Assembly: GCA_025927795.1 (NCBI GenBank)
Contig: JAICKT010000020.1
Coordinates: 1-23,043, forward strand
From: Parafilimonas sp.
GTDB taxonomy: Bacteria > Bacteroidota > Bacteroidia > Chitinophagales > Chitinophagaceae
DNA length: 23,043 bases
Direction: 5' to 3'
Positions 8,444-15,069 of this stretch are shown here, piece by piece. The notes under the pieces are model-generated. The model made no database searches, was not told where the DNA came from, and saw only the letters and a list, made by a program, of their open reading frames with translations. Position 1 is the first letter of the stretch, and the number at the start of each line of letters is the position of its first letter. The position numbers and the translations under genes are program-made.

Positions 8444-8665
8444 TTATAATATATTAACATTAATATTCTTGGCTTCGTCAATACGTAAACTTAAACGATA
8501 ACCGGCTACAAAAATTGAAATGGGATCCCCTAAGGGAGCAAACTTTACAATATGAATTTTCTCTCCCGGAATTAATCCCATCTCCATTAATTTAATTGCT
8601 ATTTCATTTTTCTCAAATCCGCTTATAATTGCCTGCTGTCCAATTTGCAATTCTGATAGTTTCAT
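8444..8665 (-). CDS. feoA: FeoA family protein, ferrous iron transport accessory
   Basis: A 73-residue protein with the small SH3-like FeoA fold. Typical are LMEMGLIPGEKIHIVKFAPLGDP and the GYRLSLRIDEAKNI ending. In characterised systems FeoA assists the FeoB membrane channel in ferrous iron uptake. No feoB is adjacent: the next gene is nadD. A stand-alone regulatory role or a feoB elsewhere is possible. A -7-like TAGCTTTG lies 5 nt before the start, which suggests a nearly leaderless feoA-nadD transcript. Confidence 0.9.
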   Translation of the reverse strand: MKLSELQIGQQAIISGFEKNEIAIKLMEMGLIPGEKIHIVKFAPLGDPISIFVAGYRLSLRIDEAKNINVNIL

Positions 8666-8670
8666 TACAA

Positions 8671-8678
8671 CAAAGCTA
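8671..8678 (-). promoter_or_regulatory. Putative -7 element for feoA-nadD
   Basis: On the minus strand this reads TAGCTTTG, an exact match to TAnnTTTG, with 5 nt before the feoA ATG (8665). A TTG-like -33 box is present only with a short spacer, so I rely on the -7 element. If it is used, the mRNA begins at or within a few bases of the start codon. Confidence 0.45.
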
Positions 8679-8718
8679 CATTATGCAAATTTTTCAATTT
8701 TTACGATTTTCGTAAGAA

Positions 8719-9135
8719 ATGAATAAAATAATTTTTAATTCGGCTGATAGGCCAGTTTTAGTATACAAAAGACGCAATCTTAAAAAGTGTATCACTGAAC
8801 TCTTTAGATTAGAAAGATGCAGCTTCCAAAAAATTTCCTATATTTTTTGCTCTGATGAATACCTTTTAAAATTAAATAATCAATATTTAAATCATAACAA
8901 TTATACAGATATACTTACATTTTTACTTTCAGATAAGGATAAGCCTATAGAAAGTGAAATATATATTAGCATGGATAGAGTTAAGGAAAATGCAAAAACT
9001 TATAAGGTTTCCTATCAAACGGAATTATTACGAGTTATGATTCATGGGGCTTTACATCTTTGCGGTTATGATGATAAGAACAAGCAAGCAAAAGCTCAAA
9101 TGCGAAAGAAGGAAGATTTTTACATGCATCTTTAG
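8719..9135 (+). CDS. ybeY: Endoribonuclease YbeY, rRNA maturation factor
   Basis: A 138-residue protein of the UPF0054/YbeY family, which takes part in 16S rRNA 3' maturation and ribosome quality control. The conserved YTDILTFLLSD and the metal motif MIHGALHLCGYDDK are visible. The usual three zinc histidines (H-x3-H-x5-H) are represented by H109, H113 and D119, so the third ligand is Asp instead of His. I recall similar substitutions in Bacteroidota YbeY, so this is probably lineage-specific and not a loss of function. It faces feoA head to head over 53 bp and precedes mnmG. Confidence 0.92.
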   Translation: MNKIIFNSADRPVLVYKRRNLKKCITELFRLERCSFQKISYIFCSDEYLLKLNNQYLNHNNYTDILTFLLSDKDKPIESEIYISMDRVKENAKTYKVSYQTELLRVMIHGALHLCGYDDKNKQAKAQMRKKEDFYMHL

Positions 9136-9345
9136 TCCACCTCATATGTACTTTTTTTTAGTTGCTGCTTCTTACTTATGCTCAAATGATTTTGAAGAAA
9201 GGTCTTTCCCTATTAGGTTTGATTGATAATTGTTAAAATTTGCTTCAGCAACCTGAATATAAAAGAAAGATAGTTTTATTAGAATCTTCATTAGAGTAGT
9301 ATCTCAAAAATTAGTTCCACGTGAAAATCCTAAATAATTTTACAA
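9136..9345 (+). other. Gene-free interval between ybeY and mnmG
   Basis: This is the longest non-coding gap in the window (210 bp). I see no convincing gene, hairpin terminator or RNA. The only structured element is a CACGTG palindrome at 9313-9328. A near-consensus -7 (TAATTTTA, 9335-9342) lies 3 nt before the mnmG ATG. Confidence 0.6.
9313..9328. promoter_or_regulatory. parS-like palindrome upstream of mnmG
   Basis: AGTTCCACGTGAAAAT matches 13 of 16 positions of the chromosomal parS consensus TGTTnCACGTGnAACA, the binding site of ParB. It centres 25 bp before the mnmG start. In many bacteria mnmG (gidA) lies near oriC and the parAB genes. An alternative is an operator of an unrelated regulator, or chance. 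No parA or parB is in the window. Confidence 0.35.
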
Positions 9346-11214
9346 ATGTTTTCCAATTATGATGTAATTGTTGTGGGAGGTGGCCATGCAGGTTGTGAAG
9401 CTGCGGCTGCGGCTGCTAATTTAGGAAGTAGAGTATTATTGATTACGATGAATATGCAAACCATAGCGCAGATGAGTTGCAATCCGGCTATGGGTGGTAT
9501 TGCTAAGGGTCAAATTATAAGGGAAATTGATGCCTTAGGGGGATATAGCGGGGTAGTGAGTGATAAAAGCATGCTTCAATTCCGAATGCTAAATAAGAGT
9601 AAGGGGCCGGCTATGTGGAGTCCTAGATCACAAAATGATAGAACTCTATTTGCACTCACATGGCGAAATCAATTAGAGCAAATAAAGAATATTGATTTTT
9701 ATCAAGATACTGTCAGAAGCCTATATATTTCTAAAAATGAAATTGGCGGCGTAATCACTGGTCTAGGTCATCTTATCAAAGCAAAATCAGTTATAATTAC
9801 AAGCGGTACATTTCTTAATGGCATTATACATATTGGAGAAAAACAATTTGGCGGAGGAAGAATTGGTGAAAAAAGCGCAACAGGTATCACGGAGCAATTA
9901 ATCGAAATAGGTTTTGAAAGCAAGAGGCTTAAAACGGGCACCCCACCGAGAATTGATGGCAGAACATTGGATTATAAGCAAATGGAAATTCAAAATGGGG
10001 ATGAGCTAATAACAGGGTTTTGTTATCTCGATAATGAAAAGTTATCACCCGAGAAACAATTACCCTGTTACATAACATATACTAATAAAGTAGTTCACCA
10101 AGTTTTAAAAAAAGGCTTTTCTAGAAGCCCAATGTTTTGCGGTAGAATAGAAGGGCGCGGACCCCGATATTGCCCTAGTATAGAGGATAAAATTAATCGG
10201 TTTGCAGAGCGGGACCGACATCAGCTTTTTGTTGAACCCGAAGGTTTTACGACAATTGAAATTTATTTAAACGGATTTTCAACTTCTTTACCTGAGGAAA
10301 TACAATACGAGGCACTTCGTATGATACCTGGCTTCCAATCTGTTAAAATGTTTCGCCCTGGGTATGCAATTGAATATGATTACTTTCCACCAACACAACT
10401 TAAACATACGCTTGAAACAAAATTGGTTGAAAATTTATTTTTTGCAGGGCAAATAAATGGTACTACCGGTTATGAAGAAGCTGCCTGCCAAGGAATAATC
10501 GCAGGAATAAATGCACATCAAAAAATTAATGAACTAAAATCATTTATACTTAAAAGAGATGAGGCTTATATTGGTGTTTTAATAGATGATCTAATAACGA
10601 AAGGAACAGAAGAACCTTATAGAATGTTTACGAGCAGAGCAGAGTTTAGAACATTGCTAAGACAGGATAATGCAGACCTTCGCCTTACGGAAAAAAGCTA
10701 TCGGATAGGATTGGCTTCACAGGATAGAATGGAGAAGGTAATTCTGAAAAAAGAAAGTGTAACCAAAATTATAAATACGCTTCAAAATATAACTATTCAA
10801 CCTGATGATGTAAACGATTACCTCGAAGGTGTTGGTTCTACTAAAATTGAAGAAAAGCAAAGGGCAATTAAGCTTTTATTACGACCTGATGTAAATTTAA
10901 ACGCCTTTAAAAATGCTGTTCCTGGTTTACAAAACTTGCTCGAAAGTTTTAATGATCTGGCGCTTGAACAAGCAGAAATACAGGTAAAATACGAACGATA
11001 CATTGAGAAAGAGAAAGACCTTGTAAAAAGAATGAGCTTAATGGAAAATACAATAATTCCCGAATCATTTGAATATGATCATATTTCTGCATTAAGTGCT
11101 GAGGCTATGCAAAAATTTAAAAAAATTAAACCAAGAACTTTGGGGCAGGCGAGCAGAATATCTGGTGTAAATCCAAGCGATGTACAAATTTTGATGGTCT
11201 ATATGGGCAGATAA
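9346..11214 (+). CDS. mnmG: tRNA uridine-5-carboxymethylaminomethyl(34) synthesis enzyme MnmG
   Basis: A 622-residue FAD enzyme of the normal length. With MnmE it installs the carboxymethylaminomethyl group on U34 of certain tRNAs in the cytoplasm. The FAD GxGxxG is at G11-G13-G16 (VGGGHAGCEA). Two conserved cysteines used in the family's chemistry are C45 (SCNPAMGG) and C276 (GPRYCPSIEDK). Other signatures are GTFLNG, TGTPPRIDGRT and EEPYRMFTSRAEFR, and the C-terminal helical tail ends with ISGVNPSDVQILMVYM. mnmE is not in the window. It follows ybeY, a neighbourhood I know from other Bacteroidota. Confidence 0.97.
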   Translation: MFSNYDVIVVGGGHAGCEAAAAAANLGSRVLLITMNMQTIAQMSCNPAMGGIAKGQIIREIDALGGYSGVVSDKSMLQFRMLNKSKGPAMWSPRSQNDRTLFALTWRNQLEQIKNIDFYQDTVRSLYISKNEIGGVITGLGHLIKAKSVIITSGTFLNGIIHIGEKQFGGGRIGEKSATGITEQLIEIGFESKRLKTGTPPRIDGRTLDYKQMEIQNGDELITGFCYLDNEKLSPEKQLPCYITYTNKVVHQVLKKGFSRSPMFCGRIEGRGPRYCPSIEDKINRFAERDRHQLFVEPEGFTTIEIYLNGFSTSLPEEIQYEALRMIPGFQSVKMFRPGYAIEYDYFPPTQLKHTLETKLVENLFFAGQINGTTGYEEAACQGIIAGINAHQKINELKSFILKRDEAYIGVLIDDLITKGTEEPYRMFTSRAEFRTLLRQDNADLRLTEKSYRIGLASQDRMEKVILKKESVTKIINTLQNITIQPDDVNDYLEGVGSTKIEEKQRAIKLLLRPDVNLNAFKNAVPGLQNLLESFNDLALEQAEIQVKYERYIEKEKDLVKRMSLMENTIIPESFEYDHISALSAEAMQKFKKIKPRTLGQASRISGVNPSDVQILMVYMGR

Positions 11215-11286
11215 AGTTTACTTACATGTTAACTTTTTCAATTCTGCCAAATAAAACCTGCTTAGTAATATTACACTCTAATACAG

Positions 11287-12036
11287 GTGTGCTTGAAATC
11301 AGTTTTTATTTTTATACCATTCTTTTTTAGCGCTCAAATCGCTTTTACTCAAATTATAAAAGGAAGAGTTACTGACTATTTCAGCAAAAAGCCTTTAGAT
11401 GCGGTTACTGTTCAAACAAGCTCCGGTCATTTTTCAATAAGTGATTCTTTGGGTAATTATACAATATATGTATCAAAAAAAGATTCTCTTTGGTTTAGCT
11501 ATCTTAATAAGCAAACAATGAAATATCCTGTAGATACAATTATGCATCCTGAAAATTTTGACATCGCTCTTTATGTTGATGCCCGCTGGCTACCAGAAGT
11601 AAAAATTGCTACCAGGAATTATAAATCAGATTCAATACAAAATAGGGAAACTTATGCAAATGCTTTTAATTACCGCAAGCCCGGTTTAAGATTAAGCCAG
11701 TCCAATCCTTCAATGTACACACCCGGCAGCTTAACGGCAGGATTTGATTTGGATGAAATTATTAATTCATTTCGGTTTAGGCGAAACCGTGAAATGCTTT
11801 CATTTCAGCAACGGCTTATACAGGAAGAACATGATAAATATATTGACCATCGCTATACAAAATATCTCGTGAAAAAATTGACAGGACTCGATGGAAAACA
11901 ATTAGCTGACTTTATGAATTATTATCGGCCTTCTTATGACGAAGTGCTCCTGATGAATGATATTGAATTAGGATATTATATTGAACAATGCTATAAAGAT
12001 TATAAACTTCAAAAAAATAAAAAGGCTGATGATTAA
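11287..12036 (+). CDS. Secreted protein with carboxypeptidase-regulatory-like domain
   Basis: A ~249-residue exported protein. Residues ~1-22 are a signal peptide (KSVFIFIPFFFSAQIAFTQ). The next ~75 residues resemble the CarboxypepD_reg-like beta-sandwich found at the N-terminus of many Bacteroidota envelope proteins (IIKGRVTDYFSKKPLDAVTV, then SDSLGNYTI). The remaining ~150 residues are charged and helical, with no recognised domain. The start may be GTG at 11287 or, more naturally, TTG at 11293, which gives a typical MK signal peptide start. There is no TonB-dependent receptor barrel, so this is a stand-alone member. It converges with ribF over 15 bp. Confidence 0.75.
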   Translation: MCLKSVFIFIPFFFSAQIAFTQIIKGRVTDYFSKKPLDAVTVQTSSGHFSISDSLGNYTIYVSKKDSLWFSYLNKQTMKYPVDTIMHPENFDIALYVDARWLPEVKIATRNYKSDSIQNRETYANAFNYRKPGLRLSQSNPSMYTPGSLTAGFDLDEIINSFRFRRNREMLSFQQRLIQEEHDKYIDHRYTKYLVKKLTGLDGKQLADFMNYYRPSYDEVLLMNDIELGYYIEQCYKDYKLQKNKKADD

Positions 12037-12051
12037 GTACAGTTAAACAAC

Positions 12052-13017
12052 TTATTTTTCCAATGCACCAAAATAATTTAAGCTGTCAATTTTATCTTTT
12101 ATCATTTGGGCTTTTAATTCATCAAGTGAATCAAACTTTACTTCATCCCGCAAATATTTATGCATAAATACTTTTAAAGTTTTACCATAAATGTCTTTTT
12201 CAAAATTGAAAATATTAACCTCAATAGTGCGGTTGTGTCCGTCAATAGTTGGTCTTACGCCAATACTCATCATACCTTGCATGCGTGAATGAGAAACGTT
12301 ATCTGTTGACGATTCACGATTCAAAATTTCTGCTTCCGCTACATAAATTCCATTTGCCGGAATTAATTTCATTTCATCGCGAATAATAATATTTGCTGTA
12401 GGATAGCCAAGCGTTCTGCCAAGTTTATTACCATCTACAACAATACCTTCAAAAAAATACGGATAACCTAAATATTTATTTGCATTTGCAATATCGTGCT
12501 GCAGCAATGCTTTTCTTATTATAGTAGAACTTACAATAGATTCATTAATTATTTTTTCAGGAATTTCTTTAACGATAAATCCAAGTTGTTTTCCGTAATC
12601 TTCAAGAAGATGGTAATTGCCTGCGCGGTTTTTACCAAACTTATGATCATAACCAATAATAACTGTATGCGGATGAAACTTGTTATACAAAAACTGCTTT
12701 ATGTATTCATCCGGTGTTTGATTTGAAAATGCCTCATTAAAAGGGATTACTACCAGATGATTAATTCCTAATTCTTTTAGCAAAAAAATTCTTTCATTTA
12801 AACTGTTTAAAAGCTCAACTGTTTTTTTACCCGCAACAACAGTTCGCGGATGCGGATGAAAAGTAATAATTACGGTTTCACCATTTATGGCAGCAGCTTC
12901 TTCTTTAAGTTGTTTGATTATTTGCCGGTGTCCAATATGTACGCCATCAAAAGTGCCAACAGTTACAACTGCGTTTTTAAATTCCGGAAGATTGTTTATC
13001 GAATAATGTACCTGCAT
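12052..13017 (-). CDS. ribF: Bifunctional riboflavin kinase / FAD synthetase
   Basis: A cytoplasmic enzyme that phosphorylates riboflavin to FMN and adenylates FMN to FAD. The N-terminal FAD synthetase part has the nucleotidyltransferase motif GTFDGVHIGH and a later SSTIIR. The C-terminal flavokinase part has the GYPTANI motif, NGIYVAEAE and the E-x-N-IFNFEKDIYGK strand. The frame is open to an ATG at 13059, but I choose the ATG at 13017 (MQVHYSINNLPEF...), 321 residues. The family normally begins there, and an excellent promoter (13023-13053) lies inside the longer version, 5 nt from the chosen start. It is divergent from purM. Confidence 0.93.
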   Translation of the reverse strand: MQVHYSINNLPEFKNAVVTVGTFDGVHIGHRQIIKQLKEEAAAINGETVIITFHPHPRTVVAGKKTVELLNSLNERIFLLKELGINHLVVIPFNEAFSNQTPDEYIKQFLYNKFHPHTVIIGYDHKFGKNRAGNYHLLEDYGKQLGFIVKEIPEKIINESIVSSTIIRKALLQHDIANANKYLGYPYFFEGIVVDGNKLGRTLGYPTANIIIRDEMKLIPANGIYVAEAEILNRESSTDNVSHSRMQGMMSIGVRPTIDGHNRTIEVNIFNFEKDIYGKTLKVFMHKYLRDEVKFDSLDELKAQMIKDKIDSLNYFGALEK

Positions 13018-13022
13018 TTCAG

Positions 13023-13053
13023 CAAAACTAAAATCATTTGGCCATTGGTCAAT
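13023..13053 (-). promoter_or_regulatory. ribF promoter, Bacteroidota type, nearly leaderless
   Basis: On the minus strand this shows a -33-like ATTG (13050-13053), a spacer of exactly 19 nt, and a -7 TAGTTTTG (13023-13030), then 5 nt before the ribF ATG at 13017. The consensus is TTTG-N19-TAnnTTTG. This fixes the ribF start. Confidence 0.6.
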
Positions 13054-13077
13054 AAGCAAAAGATACAGTTTGATAAT

Positions 13078-13085
13078 TACATTTG
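13078..13085 (+). promoter_or_regulatory. Putative -7 element of purM
   Basis: TACATTTG matches TAnnTTTG and ends 17 nt before the purM ATG. No convincing -33 element is seen at 17-23 bp, so it is tentative. Confidence 0.35.
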
Positions 13086-13102
13086 TTGCTTAATCCTTTT
13101 CA

Positions 13103-14302
13103 ATGTCTTTGTATTCAAAAAGAGGAGTTTCTGCGCAGAAAGAAGAAGTGCATGCTGCCGTAAAAAATCTTGATACCGGTTTGTATGAATTTGCATTCTG
13201 CAAAATTTATCCCGATTTTATACAAAACGATGATGCATTTATAAATGTGATGCATGCAGATGGTGCAGGCACAAAAAGTGTTCTCGCGTATTTATACTGG
13301 AAAGAAACAGGAGATATCTCTGTATGGAAAGGCATTGCGCAGGATGCAATTGTTATGAATCTTGATGATCTGCTTTGTACAGGTATTTATAATAATATTC
13401 TTTTCTCATCAACCATTGACAGGAACAAATTATTAATTCCCGGAGAAGTATTGAAACAAATCATTGATGGTACGCAGGAATTCTTTACTACGTTAAAATC
13501 TTTCGGGATAAACATTTATTATCTCGGTGGCGAAACTGCAGATGTGGGAGATGTAATAAGAACAATTGCAGTAAATGGAACAATGATGACAAGATGGGAA
13601 AAGAACAAAATAATTACGAATGAAAAAATTACTTCAGGTAATGTAATTGTTGGTTTTGCTAGTTATGGTCAGGCATCCTACGAAAGCAACTACAACAGTG
13701 GAATTGGAAGCAATGGATTAACCAGTGCAAGACACGACGTTTTGAATAAATATTATGGTGAAAAATATCCTGAAACATTTGAACCAACATTAAACGATGA
13801 TATAGTTTATATTGGAAAGCATAAGTTAAGTGATGAAATACAAACCACAACATTTCAACAACCAGCATTTAAAAACGTTAAAACAAATATTACAATTAGC
13901 GATCTTCTTCTTTCACCCACACGTACCTATTCCCCCTTAATAAAAGTGCTGCTCGAAAATTATTTTAAGGAAATAAATGGTATTATTCACTGCAGCGGGG
14001 GTGGTCAAACAAAATGCATGAAATATTTACCAAAGCCATTAAAGATTATAAAAGACAATTTATTTATTCCACCGGAAATTTTTCAAATCATACAACACAA
14101 CTCAGGTGCGGATGATAAAGAAATGTATCAGGTTTTTAATATGGGTCACCGGCTTGAAATATTTACAAACGAAACCACTGCCAATGAAATGATTTCAGTA
14201 GCAGCCGGCTTTAATATTGATGCAAAAATTGTTGGTCATGTTGAGGCAAGCCATAAAAAGGAATTGCATCTTAAAGTAAAAGATAATTTAATTAAATATT
14301 AA
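13103..14302 (+). CDS. purM: Phosphoribosylformylglycinamidine cyclo-ligase (AIR synthase)
   Basis: A 399-residue protein that closes the imidazole ring of aminoimidazole ribonucleotide in purine biosynthesis, using ATP. It belongs to the longer Bacteroidota form of PurM. The N-terminus has YSKRGVSAQKEEVHAAVKN; then follow HADGAGTKS and YWKETGDISVWKGIAQDA, which are near-diagnostic, and LGGETADVGD. The second domain has SGNVIVGFASYGQASYES and HCSGGGQTKC, and the C-terminal part ends with GHVEAS. It is head to head with ribF over 85 bp. No other purine gene is in the window. Confidence 0.93.
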   Translation: MSLYSKRGVSAQKEEVHAAVKNLDTGLYEFAFCKIYPDFIQNDDAFINVMHADGAGTKSVLAYLYWKETGDISVWKGIAQDAIVMNLDDLLCTGIYNNILFSSTIDRNKLLIPGEVLKQIIDGTQEFFTTLKSFGINIYYLGGETADVGDVIRTIAVNGTMMTRWEKNKIITNEKITSGNVIVGFASYGQASYESNYNSGIGSNGLTSARHDVLNKYYGEKYPETFEPTLNDDIVYIGKHKLSDEIQTTTFQQPAFKNVKTNITISDLLLSPTRTYSPLIKVLLENYFKEINGIIHCSGGGQTKCMKYLPKPLKIIKDNLFIPPEIFQIIQHNSGADDKEMYQVFNMGHRLEIFTNETTANEMISVAAGFNIDAKIVGHVEASHKKELHLKVKDNLIKY

Positions 14303-14379
14303 TTCTCTGTCATCTCCCAAACAATTGCTGAATACTTCGGCAAAAGCTATAGCAGTATTTGTTAACGCGTTTTATGTAA
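14303..14379 (+). other. Short non-coding stretch upstream of the tetR operators
   Basis: Seventy-seven bases between purM and the first operator. There is no recognisable terminator hairpin for purM and no gene; the sequence is unremarkable apart from its position. Confidence 0.4.
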
Positions 14380-14397
14380 AATGAATAATTATTCATT
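14380..14397. promoter_or_regulatory. Operator O1, 18-bp perfect palindrome
   Basis: AATGAATAATTATTCATT is a perfect 18-bp palindrome. It lies 48 bp upstream of the tetR start and is identical in sequence to O2 37 bp downstream (centre to centre). It is the predicted binding site of the adjacent TetR-type regulator. Confidence 0.75.
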
Positions 14398-14410
14398 ACT
14401 GATTTATGCC

Positions 14411-14441
14411 TTTTTAAATGAATAATTATTCATTAATTTTG
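14411..14441 (+). promoter_or_regulatory. tetR promoter, -7 TAATTTTG next to O2
   Basis: The -7 element TAATTTTG (14434-14441) is an exact TAnnTTTG match. A TTTT stretch lies 19 nt upstream, where TTTG is expected. The GTG start follows after 4 nt. Operator O2 covers most of the -33/-7 spacer, so repressor binding would block this promoter. Confidence 0.5.
14417..14434. promoter_or_regulatory. Operator O2, 18-bp perfect palindrome
   Basis: AATGAATAATTATTCATT, the same 18 bp as O1, ends at the first base of the tetR -7 element. A regulator bound here would occlude the promoter, giving autorepression. Confidence 0.78.
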
Positions 14442-14445
14442 CGGC

Positions 14446-15018
14446 GTGAAACCAAAAGATGATAAAAAAATAAATCAGATATACCAGGCAACGCTTCGGT
14501 TAGTTAAGGTAAAAGGCCTTGCCGGTACTACTATGAGCGAAATTGCAAGAGAAGCAAAAATTGCAACCGGTACTTTATACATTTATTTTAAAAATAAAAA
14601 AGAGCTTATTAATGCACTGTTTACAGAATGCAGAAACAGATCTGCAGAAGTTTACTTTAAAAATTACAGTGCTTCAATGCCTTTTAAAAAAGGATTAAAG
14701 ACCATTTGGCTTAATCTTTTAAATTATCGTGTAAAAAAATTTGAAGAGGCTGTGTTTATAGACCAATGCTTTCATTCACCCTTTATCACACAAACAACGA
14801 AAGAGCTTACTAAAAAACTCTTTGCGCCTTTATTCAGCCTGATGGAAACAGGCAAAAAACAAAAGCTGATAAAAAAAGCTGATACTTTATTACTGTTAAC
14901 ATTTATGGCGGGCTCAATTAATGAAACAGTAAAATATGCTCAGTATTCGAACAGAAAATTAAATAAACAGGTTATTGAGCAAATGTTTTTAATGTGCTGG
15001 GATGGATTAAAGGCATAA
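14446..15018 (+). CDS. TetR/AcrR family transcriptional regulator
   Basis: A 190-residue protein with the usual TetR layout: an N-terminal helix-turn-helix (residues ~15-55, GTTMSEIAREAKIATGTLYIYFKNKKELI) and a divergent helical ligand-binding domain. The start is GTG at 14446, chosen because the HTH follows at the normal distance and a -7-like element is 4 nt upstream. Two identical palindromes lie directly upstream and a third lies between this gene and the exporter 51 bp downstream. It very probably represses itself and the exporter until an effector binds; the effector is unknown. Confidence 0.92.
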   Translation: MKPKDDKKINQIYQATLRLVKVKGLAGTTMSEIAREAKIATGTLYIYFKNKKELINALFTECRNRSAEVYFKNYSASMPFKKGLKTIWLNLLNYRVKKFEEAVFIDQCFHSPFITQTTKELTKKLFAPLFSLMETGKKQKLIKKADTLLLLTFMAGSINETVKYAQYSNRKLNKQVIEQMFLMCWDGLKA

Positions 15019-15036
15019 ATTTTTTTTGGTCAAAAA

Positions 15037-15050
15037 TGAATAATTATTCA
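15037..15050. promoter_or_regulatory. Operator O3, 14-bp palindrome before the exporter
   Basis: TGAATAATTATTCA is the 14-bp core of O1 and O2; the two outer bases of the 18-bp version are not both conserved here. It centres 26 bp before the exporter ATG (15070). A clear -7 element was not seen, but a TTTG at 15025-15028 could serve as a -33 box. Confidence 0.7.
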
Positions 15051-15069
15051 GTTAAGAAAATGTGTTAGC

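Noticed and set aside
9044..9226. Small frame overlapping the ybeY end and running into the intergenic region
   Set aside because: It is a shifted frame of ybeY with low-complexity content and no start context.
13018..13059. Longer N-terminus of ribF starting at the ATG at 13059
   Set aside because: The conserved FAD synthetase domain begins right after the ATG at 13017, and a good -33/-7 promoter lies within the extension, so the extension would not be transcribed from it.
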